Below are positions 41,261 to 48,138 of a DNA stretch of 64,000 bases, piece after piece. The notes beneath the pieces were generated by a model that was not told the DNA's origin, ran no database searches, and worked only from the letters and a program-made list of their open reading frames with translations. This DNA is from an uncultured Fibrobacter sp. (GTDB taxonomy: Bacteria > Fibrobacterota > Fibrobacteria > Fibrobacterales > Fibrobacteraceae), in NCBI GenBank assembly GCA_946408125.1, contig CAMJQW010000004.1, positions 1 to 64,000 on the forward strand, in the 5' to 3' direction. The translations under genes and the position numbers were made by a program. Within the stretch, counting starts at the first letter, position 1. Each line of letters opens with the position of its first letter.

Positions 41261-42778
41261 ATGAAACGTATCCTCGCCATCGCGTCGTGTTTTTTGGTGC
41301 CGTTCTGTTTTGCAAAGCAGAATGCGCAGTCCGCGGGTCCGTTCCAGCTGGGCGGCGTGCTCAAGCCGCTCTCAACCGTTTCTTTGAAGACGGCGGAAAT
41401 CTCGGCGTTCATGCCTGCGAAGAAGGTGCTCTTTGTCGTGGGTGAAGGCAAGATTGTCGAAGTCGTCGACATGAAGAATCCGGGACTACCGAAGAAGATT
41501 GCCGAGACGGCGATTCCGGGGAACGCCTCCAGCGTGACGGTGCATGGCGATGTCGTGGCGGTATCTATGCTCGAAGACGAGGAATGGAAGGACGGCCAGG
41601 TGCAGGTGATGCGCTATACGGACAGTCTCGAAGTCCTCGGGCTCTACAAGGTGTGCAGCCAGCCCGACATGATCAAGTTTACTCCCGATGGAAAGACTCT
41701 GCTGGTGGCGTGCGAAGGTTCGCCGAGTACGGATTTTTCGGAAGATCCCGAAGGCGGTGTCGCCATCTTGTCCGTGAAGGATGCGTCGAAGTTCGAATCG
41801 TGGGCGGAGGCTGCCTTGGATGTCGTTCGGTTCGACAAGCTCGATACGGCGGCGCTCAAAAAAGCCGGTGTGCGCAGCCCCGGCGTGAAGGGCTTTGTCC
41901 GCTCGCTGGAACCCGAATACATTACGGTATCGGATGATTCCAAGTGGGCGTGGGTGAGCCTGCAAGAAAACAACGCCATCGCGAAACTGGACGTGCCCGC
42001 CAAAAAGATTGCGAAAGTATTCCCGCTCGGTTACGTGGATCATTCGAAGCCGGGTTTTGCGCTCGATGCGGTGAGCAACGGGCAGATTGAAATCAAGAAC
42101 TATCCGCTTCGCGGGTTGCGCCAGCCCGATGGCATCGCTTCGTTTATGGCGGGCGACAGGCATTTCGTGCTTACCGCGAACGAGGGCGCGCCGGTGAACG
42201 ATTACAAGGCATGGACCGACGTGACGGCTCCGCTGATGCTTTCGGAAAAAGGGCTGCTGGACCGCACCGTATTCACGGATTCGCTGATGGCGGAACTGAA
42301 GGACCTGTCGGTGAGCAATCTTGAAAAGAACGGCCCCTACATGTACACGTTCGGTTCGCGCTCGATGAGCGTGTTCGACGGAGAAACGGGTCGGCTCGTC
42401 TGGGATTCCGGCGAAATATTCGAGCGTACGATTGCAAAGATCGCTCCCGGGTATTTCAACTGGAACGCCAAGAAGAACAAGCTCAAGATGGACAAGAGAA
42501 GTGCCGACAAGGGTTGCGAACCCGAGAACGTGACCGTGGGCGAGGTGAACCGTCGCCGCTATGCGTTTGTCGGGCTGGAACGCACGAGCGGGATTGCCGT
42601 TTTCGACATTACGGAACCGCAGTCGCCGCGCCTGGCCGATTTCTATTTGGATCCGCTTGACCGCGGGCCCGAAGGCGTGTTGTTCATTCCGGCCGAAGAA
42701 AGCCCGATTGCGGACCAGGCGCTGCTCGTCGTCGGGTACGAATACAGCAAGACGCTCACGATTTATACGGTAAAGTAG
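41261..42778 (+). CDS. Choice-of-anchor I-type secreted beta-propeller protein
   Basis: 505 residues from ATG 41261, where the signal peptide begins cleanly (KRILAIASCFLVPFCFA); the tracked ATG 41246 would add five residues. The body is a beta-propeller of the choice-of-anchor I family: KVLFVVGEGKIVEVVDMKNPG, SSVTVHGDVVAVSM, LRQPDGIASFMAGDRHFVLTANEGA, GPYMYTFGSRSMSVFDGETG and VGLERTSGIAVFDITEPQSP. No sortase or C-terminal anchor is visible here. Possibly a phosphatase-like or esterase-like surface protein, but activity is unknown. Convergent with hrpB, three bases apart. Confidence 0.82.
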   Translation: MKRILAIASCFLVPFCFAKQNAQSAGPFQLGGVLKPLSTVSLKTAEISAFMPAKKVLFVVGEGKIVEVVDMKNPGLPKKIAETAIPGNASSVTVHGDVVAVSMLEDEEWKDGQVQVMRYTDSLEVLGLYKVCSQPDMIKFTPDGKTLLVACEGSPSTDFSEDPEGGVAILSVKDASKFESWAEAALDVVRFDKLDTAALKKAGVRSPGVKGFVRSLEPEYITVSDDSKWAWVSLQENNAIAKLDVPAKKIAKVFPLGYVDHSKPGFALDAVSNGQIEIKNYPLRGLRQPDGIASFMAGDRHFVLTANEGAPVNDYKAWTDVTAPLMLSEKGLLDRTVFTDSLMAELKDLSVSNLEKNGPYMYTFGSRSMSVFDGETGRLVWDSGEIFERTIAKIAPGYFNWNAKKNKLKMDKRSADKGCEPENVTVGEVNRRRYAFVGLERTSGIAVFDITEPQSPRLADFYLDPLDRGPEGVLFIPAEESPIADQALLVVGYEYSKTLTIYTVK

Positions 42779-42781
42779 AGC

Positions 42782-45397
42782 TTAGGGCTCGACGCTCTCG
42801 GGCCACGGGTGCTTGGGATAGCGCCCGCGCAGTTCCTTGCGCACCTCGGCGTAGGTGTTCTTCCAGAATCCCGTCAGGTCCCAAGTCTTCTGGATGGTGC
42901 GGAAATTCGGCGCCAAAATGTCGTAGCGGACTTTCAGCTTGCCGTCAGCAATCTTGTGCTCGCCGCGCAACTGCATGAAGTCTTCGATGCGGGCGGAAAT
43001 TTCCACGAGTACGCCTTCGATACTTTGTACGGATTTTCCGTCATCGCTTGTGGCGACTTCCTGGTAGCTGTAGCGGGCGCGCTTGCCGTTCGGGAGCATA
43101 TAATGGTCGGGGAAAGTCTTGTTTAGCCAGGCGAGCATGGACTTGCCGAAGTAATCTTCTACGATGTTCCTGTAACGGCTTTCGTCGATGTCGCGCAGCA
43201 GGAACTTCCCATCGGCGAATTCGTCGAAGATGATTTCCATGTCCTCGTCGTTCATTTCGGGGAGCCCGTATTCCGGATAGAGCTTGGCGGCGAGGCGCAT
43301 CTTGGTCAGGAGGGTCTGCACGGATTCGGTAAGATAGCGACCCGACCAGTTTTCCTTCTCGATTTTTTCTTTCCACGCATCGACGGTGAGCTTCTTCAGT
43401 TCGGCAAGCACCTTCGGCGACGCTTCCTGCGTGGGGATTTCCTTGCGCGAGAGCTCGGTGACTTCGACGCCGATGAATCGTTCCTGGCCGCTGCGCCACA
43501 GGAGTTCGTATCGCGCTTCCGCATTGCCGGTGTCGAGCATTTCCTTGTCGATGGCGGCATACAGGTTCACCTTCAGTTCCGACTTGTTTCCGCCTCCGGT
43601 GCGTAGCATCGAAAGGGCCAAGATGGCATATGGCGGTTCCGCGGTTTGCAATCGGATGATGCTTTGGTTCGGGAGCTTGTATGCGTTGCCGTTCGGCGTG
43701 GCGAGCCTGTCGGGATATGCCTTGAGGAGGCTCTGCGCAACGAGATGCGAGGTCGTCATTCCGGCCTCCGACTTTTGCGTCATTCCGGCCTCCGAGCCGG
43801 AATCTGGAATGCTTCTCGCGCTTATCTGGTCGCGGTACTCCCGCAGTTGCCGGAACGTGAAGCTCACTTCGCGCGGCACGTTTACGGCCTTGTCGAGCGT
43901 GTCTTTCGCAAGTGTCAGGATGTCTTGCGGGAACTTGGATTTCTGTAATGTTTCGGTACCGGAGTGAATCCACGCGAGCGCTGCGAGGAGCAGGTCGGGG
44001 AGGTCCTGCGGGCCGCTTGCGGAGGCGAGAAGCAGCGCGAGCGGGATGCTCGATATGGGCGTGCGGATTGCCTTGAGCCCGAGTTCCGTGATGGTGCCGT
44101 CCTTGAGCATGCCGAAACTTTCGAGCAGTTTCGTGGCGGCCTGTGCGCACGCTTCCGGAATGGCCGTCGGCAGTTGCAACTCCGTCAATCCGGCCTCTGA
44201 CTTTTGCGTCATTCCGGCCTCCGAGCCGGAATCTAGATGGCGGGTCGGAGCCCGCCATGACGGTGGCAGAGAACTGCTCTCCAGCGCCGCCTTCTGCAGC
44301 AGCAGTTCCGAGGGCTCTATCTGCAGTACCTCGGGCACGATCCCCCTGGGCATCCGCTTTTCGGATTCTTCGCTCCAGAGGCGGATGGCGCAGCCGTTCT
44401 GCGTACGTCCGCTACGGCCGCTGCGCTGGATGGCGTTCTGCATAGAGATGGGCATGGTGCGCAGCACGTTCACTTTCTCGCTGTCGTCGTAGAGGCTCAC
44501 GCGCTCGATTCCGCTGTCCACGACGCCTGTGACGTTCGGGACCGTGATGGAGGTTTCCGCGATGTTTGTCGTGAAGATGACGCGCGGGCGTTCCGTGACT
44601 TCGAAGATGCGGTCCTGCGTTTCGCGGTCCTGCCCTCCGTAGAGTTCCAGGAATTCGGCGCAGTTTGTACCGAGCGCTTCGGCGGCGGCGCTGTGGCAGC
44701 GGGCGATTTCGGCCTTGCCCGGCAAGAATACGAGAGTCGTTTGCCAGATGTTGTTGCGGTAGAGCGTCTTGAGCGCCCGCACCACTTCGGCGTCAAGGCC
44801 CACGCCCGAAACGAGCGAGTTGCCCGTGGACGGCGTCTGGTTCAAGATCTGCACGGGGTACAGCGGGTGCCCGAGGCTTAAGCACTTGACGCCGAGAACC
44901 GCTTCGAGTTCGTCGCGGTTCAGTGCCGCCGACATCACTGCAATGCGTGGCGCAGCCATCTCCGGCGCGTGCGGAAAACTCCTATTAAGATACGCGAACA
45001 GCAAATCCATGTCGGCCTTGCGCTCGTGGTATTCGTCGAATACGACCCAGTCGGCATCCATCTTGCCGTGCAGGAGTTCCTGCAGAAAGTTTCCGTATGT
45101 CTGGAACAGGATGCGCGTGTCGGCGCTCTTGCAGCTGTCTTGCCGGAACTGGTAGCCGACGGTCTTGCCGCAAGGCTCGCCGTGCAGCTTCGCCGAAAAC
45201 TGCGCAAGGGACAGGGCCGCGATACGACGCGGTTGCAGGACGACGACGCGACCCTTGCAATGCTTGCTTAAAAAGTAGGGGATGAATAGCGACTTGCCCG
45301 AACCCGTGGGAGCTTCGATAAGCAGGTTGCGCGACGCTTCGAGTGCCGCTTCCAGCTTGTCTTCTTCTTCCGCGAGGGCGAGGTCGTTGTAATGCAA
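42782..45397 (-). CDS. hrpB: ATP-dependent DExH helicase HrpB with two palindromic-element inserts
   Basis: 871-residue DEAH/RHA-type helicase. Motifs: Walker A EAPTGSGKS, motif II VVFDEYHER, motif III region VMSAALN, FTTNIAETSITVPNV, motif VI QRSGRSGRTQNG. The C-terminal half is the HrpB-specific region (WSGRYLTESVQTLLTKMRLA; LPNGKRARYSYQ). Two insertions of nearly identical sequence, DSGSEAGMTQKSEAG(M/L)T, lie after motif VI and in the middle of the C-terminal half, both encoded by palindromic repeats (43754-43804 and 44183-44262). The protein is in one intact frame. Cellular role of HrpB is poorly known. Follows a small membrane-protein gene by seven bases. Confidence 0.92.
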   Translation of the reverse strand: MHYNDLALAEEEDKLEAALEASRNLLIEAPTGSGKSLFIPYFLSKHCKGRVVVLQPRRIAALSLAQFSAKLHGEPCGKTVGYQFRQDSCKSADTRILFQTYGNFLQELLHGKMDADWVVFDEYHERKADMDLLFAYLNRSFPHAPEMAAPRIAVMSAALNRDELEAVLGVKCLSLGHPLYPVQILNQTPSTGNSLVSGVGLDAEVVRALKTLYRNNIWQTTLVFLPGKAEIARCHSAAAEALGTNCAEFLELYGGQDRETQDRIFEVTERPRVIFTTNIAETSITVPNVTGVVDSGIERVSLYDDSEKVNVLRTMPISMQNAIQRSGRSGRTQNGCAIRLWSEESEKRMPRGIVPEVLQIEPSELLLQKAALESSSLPPSWRAPTRHLDSGSEAGMTQKSEAGLTELQLPTAIPEACAQAATKLLESFGMLKDGTITELGLKAIRTPISSIPLALLLASASGPQDLPDLLLAALAWIHSGTETLQKSKFPQDILTLAKDTLDKAVNVPREVSFTFRQLREYRDQISARSIPDSGSEAGMTQKSEAGMTTSHLVAQSLLKAYPDRLATPNGNAYKLPNQSIIRLQTAEPPYAILALSMLRTGGGNKSELKVNLYAAIDKEMLDTGNAEARYELLWRSGQERFIGVEVTELSRKEIPTQEASPKVLAELKKLTVDAWKEKIEKENWSGRYLTESVQTLLTKMRLAAKLYPEYGLPEMNDEDMEIIFDEFADGKFLLRDIDESRYRNIVEDYFGKSMLAWLNKTFPDHYMLPNGKRARYSYQEVATSDDGKSVQSIEGVLVEISARIEDFMQLRGEHKIADGKLKVRYDILAPNFRTIQKTWDLTGFWKNTYAEVRKELRGRYPKHPWPESVEP
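43754..43804. repeat. Palindromic element inserted in frame in hrpB (copy A)
   Basis: Plus strand: a half unit CGTCATTCCGGCCTCCGACT then a full unit with hairpin ATTCCGGC-CTCCGA-GCCGGAAT (43782-43803). 51 bases, a multiple of three. On the minus strand it encodes the 17-residue segment shared with copy B. No stop codon in the hrpB frame. Confidence 0.85.
44183..44262. repeat. Palindromic element inserted in frame in hrpB (copy B, longer)
   Basis: Starts CGTCAATCCGGCC, contains the same hairpin as copy A, then TCTAGA and a second hairpin ATGGCGGG-TCGGA-GCCCGCCAT ending in GACGG. Bounded by GTCA at one end and TGAC at the other, like a complete mobile palindromic unit. Encodes about 28 residues of hrpB. 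Confidence 0.85.
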
Positions 45398-45404
45398 AGA
45401 GGGC

Positions 45405-45869
45405 CTACCTCGGGTACTTCAGCTTCTCTCCGGTAGCGATGTCCATGTAGGGCGGCTTGCCTTCGCGGAACTTCTGGTTGATGACGAGGTTCTCGATACG
45501 GCGGCGCAGTCCCTGTTCCGTCTTGCAGAAGAAGTAAACGACCTTGTTCGTGCCGGGCACGAGGAACATGGCGAGCTTGTACTTCTGGCGCACGGCGCGG
45601 CGGAAGAACATCATGTCTTCTTTCTTGGGAATGACGAGGCTGCTGTTTTCCTTGGTCTCGCAAATCATGTCGGCGTCGGCGAGCAGTGCCTTGGACTTCT
45701 GCTTGAGTGCTGCGAAGTTCGGTTCGCTGTTCTTGCGGATGGTCTCGAGATTGAATGCTCCGCCGCCTTCCTTGAGGGCCTTGCGGAGACCGCGGAACGC
45801 GAAAATGGCGAGCACGATGACGACCAGTGCGATAATGTAGGGCCAGTAGTTGGCAAGAAAATCTAACAT
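45405..45869 (-). CDS. Membrane-anchored hypothetical protein
   Basis: 154 residues. A single N-terminal transmembrane helix (YWPYIIALVVIVLAIFAFRGL) is followed by a basic, soluble cytoplasmic domain with FAALKQKSKALLADADMI, MMFFRRAVRQKYKLAMFLVPGTNKVVYFF and GEKLKYPR. I do not recognise the domain. Preceded by GAGG and a leader beginning at a TATATT on the minus strand near 45908. The hrpB gene follows after seven bases, so they share a transcript and possibly a process. Confidence 0.6.
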   Translation of the reverse strand: MLDFLANYWPYIIALVVIVLAIFAFRGLRKALKEGGGAFNLETIRKNSEPNFAALKQKSKALLADADMICETKENSSLVIPKKEDMMFFRRAVRQKYKLAMFLVPGTNKVVYFFCKTEQGLRRRIENLVINQKFREGKPPYMDIATGEKLKYPR

Positions 45870-45977
45870 AGAAACCTCGGAATTTCTCCTATCTAGGACA
45901 TGCCAAATATAAAAAAAGATGAAGGGTGGCCGGCTTAAGGTTTGTTTTGAAAAGGCTTATTTCTATATTATGTAGGA

Positions 45978-47282
45978 ATGGTAAAAATTGTAAAAACAGG
46001 ATGCCTCGCCTTGAGCCTGTCCGCAGCGCTTGCCTTTGCGGATGCGCCCGTAGAAGGCTGCGCCGACGGTGCGGTGGTTTCCTCGATATCTTTCGAGGGA
46101 CTTGAACACACGAAGTCCCGCGTGGTGGAACGCGAGCTCCTGAACAAGGTGGGCGAGCCCTTCTCCGCCAAGAATTTCGAGGCAGAGAAGCTCCGCCTGC
46201 AGGACCTGGACTTGTTTACCGAGGTCTCCGTTTCTTGCGAAGGCTCGAAACTGACGTACCGCTTCAAGGAAATCTTCCGCTGGATTCCCGCGCCCGCGGG
46301 CAAGAAGACGGACCGCGACGGCCTGATGCTCGGGCTTGCGCTTGCGAACCTGAACGTGCTGGGAGAAGACATTCGTGCCGAGGTCCAGTATCGTACGACG
46401 GTTGATCCCTTCTTCGACAAGAACGAGTATGCGTTCTATGCGAGCTCTCCCTATTTTCTCGGATTCCCGCTCGGGTGGAACTTCGAATTCCTCGTGACCG
46501 ACAGCTACGACAATATCCGCGGCTTCCAGGAGAACAGCATCTTGCTCGATCTGGATTTGGATTACAAGGTGTTGCCGCACCTGTCGCTGCTATGGACGGT
46601 TGCCGGACGCGACCTGCAGGATGCAGCCTTCTTGCCGGAACTGGGAATCGGTTTCGCTTTCGATTACCGCGACAGCAAGCTCGATACCCGCAGGGGCGTG
46701 TACTTCGAGTATATGCTGACGCATGTGGGCGAGGGCGACGACAGCGACAGCGACTGCGACGTGTCCAATGGCGAAAGCTGCCGCGGCATGGGTGGCGAGA
46801 ATTTCTGGGAATACCTGACGGATGCCCGCGCCTACTTTACGCTCGGTAAGTTCGTGACGGGTGCGACGGCGCTGGTGCGCTTGCGTCCGGGCGATGTGGA
46901 ATTCTACGATTACTACTACCACGGGGGTGCAAATACTTTCCGCGGTCACGAGGCCGACTCGGGCTCTCTCGGTGTCCACGAGGCGCTCCTTACGCTTGAG
47001 GAAAGGTTCGTGTTGCTGGAACGCCGTTCGGCCAGTGTCGCCGGCGTGAACTTCTTCTATGGAGTGCAGTTGGTGGCCGGTCTCGATGGAAGCCTGCTCT
47101 GGGACAAGGGACATCCAGGCTGGGATGACTATGAGGGTGCCGTCTACGGCGGCGTTCACCTGGTAATCCCGGCGCTCGACCGCATCCGCTTCGAGGTCGG
47201 TTATAGCCCTGACAAGGGCGAGCCGGTGTTCTATTTTGGCCTGTTCGACAAGGTGACGTCTTCTAGATGGCGTAGTAGATGA
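45978..47282 (+). CDS. Minimal Omp85-family outer-membrane protein with one POTRA-like domain
   Basis: 434 residues. Signal peptide (GCLALSLSAALAFA), a single POTRA-like domain (VVSSISFEGLEHTKSRVVERELLNKVGEPFSA; LQDLDLFTEVSV), then a barrel. The loop-6 motif is GGANTFRGHEAD, close to the Omp85 consensus (GG-x-x-x-(V/F)RG), and the preceding strand carries the family spacing. The end lacks the usual terminal aromatic (FYFGLFDKVTSSRWRSR), with a short basic tail after FGLF. BamA has five POTRA domains, so this is a different, short branch that might move a substrate across or into the outer membrane. TATATT lies eight bases before the ATG. Confidence 0.82.
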   Translation: MVKIVKTGCLALSLSAALAFADAPVEGCADGAVVSSISFEGLEHTKSRVVERELLNKVGEPFSAKNFEAEKLRLQDLDLFTEVSVSCEGSKLTYRFKEIFRWIPAPAGKKTDRDGLMLGLALANLNVLGEDIRAEVQYRTTVDPFFDKNEYAFYASSPYFLGFPLGWNFEFLVTDSYDNIRGFQENSILLDLDLDYKVLPHLSLLWTVAGRDLQDAAFLPELGIGFAFDYRDSKLDTRRGVYFEYMLTHVGEGDDSDSDCDVSNGESCRGMGGENFWEYLTDARAYFTLGKFVTGATALVRLRPGDVEFYDYYYHGGANTFRGHEADSGSLGVHEALLTLEERFVLLERRSASVAGVNFFYGVQLVAGLDGSLLWDKGHPGWDDYEGAVYGGVHLVIPALDRIRFEVGYSPDKGEPVFYFGLFDKVTSSRWRSR

Positions 47283-47302
47283 GACCGCTTGAGCGTGCTC
47301 AC

Positions 47303-47331
47303 TTGACTATTTGTTATATAAATGTTAAATT
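47303..47331 (+). promoter_or_regulatory. ppa promoter
   Basis: TTGACT (47303-47308), 17-base spacer, TAAATT (47326-47331). Immediately downstream is a perfect 12-bp palindrome TACGTTAACGTA (47332-47343) at the expected start of transcription, a likely operator. Confidence 0.6.
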
Positions 47332-47359
47332 TACGTTAACGTATTGAAAAACAAAGACT

Positions 47360-47377
47360 TAGGCCAAAGGTGGCCTA
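47360..47377 (+). promoter_or_regulatory. Hairpin in the ppa 5' leader
   Basis: TAGGCC-AAAGGT-GGCCTA forms a perfect 6-bp stem that ends three bases before the CGGAGA ribosome site of ppa. It could affect stability or translation of the message. Confidence 0.4.
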
Positions 47378-47388
47378 TCGGAGAATAA

Positions 47389-47979
47389 ATGGCAATCAAC
47401 TATCTGGACCTCCCGATTGGACGCAAGTATCCCTTCGAAGTGGACTGCGTCGTGGAAATCGGCAAGGACACGAACCTCAAGTACGAATATGATGAACGCT
47501 TGCACGTGTTCCGCCTGGACCGTTGCCTGCTCAGCTCCATGAGTTATCCCTGTACGTACGGATTTATCCCGAGCACCAAGGCCGATGACGGCGATGCCCT
47601 CGACATGCTCATTTACAGTCCCGCCTCTATGATGACGGGTTCCGTCTGCACCTGCCGCGTGATTGGCGCTCTCGACATGACCGACGGCGGCAAGAAGGAC
47701 TACAAGGTGCTTGGCGTGCCGGTATTCAACCCGCGCCCCATCAAGGACATCGGCGACGTGGACCAGATGTTCCTGCGCATCACCAAGAACTTCTTCCAGA
47801 ACTACAAGGAGCTGGAAGGCAAGGACGTTCAGATTGGCGAATGGAAGGATGCCCAGTTTGCCCGTGAACGCGTCATTGCCGCTCACCGCGCCTACTTCCA
47901 GAACCAGGTGCAGGTGCCCGAATCGTTCTATCAGGAACCGGAAAGTGCGGATCACCTCCCGCCCGAAGAACTGATTTAA
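47389..47979 (+). CDS. ppa: Family I inorganic pyrophosphatase
   Basis: Hydrolyses pyrophosphate to drive biosynthesis. 196 residues: NLKYEYDERLHVFRLDRCL, YPCTYGFIPSTKADDGDALDMLIY with the metal-binding aspartates of the DGDPxD signature (here DGDALD), GVPVFNP in place of the usual GKVIAVP-like strand, then IGDVDQMFLRITKNFFQNYKELEG, the C-terminal helix. Monocistronic with its own promoter, structured leader and strong terminator. Confidence 0.93.
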   Translation: MAINYLDLPIGRKYPFEVDCVVEIGKDTNLKYEYDERLHVFRLDRCLLSSMSYPCTYGFIPSTKADDGDALDMLIYSPASMMTGSVCTCRVIGALDMTDGGKKDYKVLGVPVFNPRPIKDIGDVDQMFLRITKNFFQNYKELEGKDVQIGEWKDAQFARERVIAAHRAYFQNQVQVPESFYQEPESADHLPPEELI

Positions 47980-48010
47980 GTGCTCTGGCTCACTTATTCG
48001 AAAGAAATTT

Positions 48011-48041
48011 GCCCTAAATTCGTGATTTAGGGCTTTTTTTT
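48011..48041 (+). terminator. Strong intrinsic terminator after ppa
   Basis: Perfect 9-bp stem GCCCTAAAT-TCGTG-ATTTAGGGC followed by eight T residues. Confidence 0.95.
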
Positions 48042-48138
48042 GTATGTCTGAAAAAAAATGCGTCTTTACGGAAAAAAAGAAACTATATTAATCGCATATA
48101 AATGTAAAAATACCCTTACAAATGTAATAGGAGTTCAT

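Noticed and set aside
43041-44258. Minus-strand 405-aa ORF overlapping hrpB
   Set aside because: Same strand but shifted frame within hrpB; no helicase motifs in this frame and composition is Arg/His/Pro-rich.
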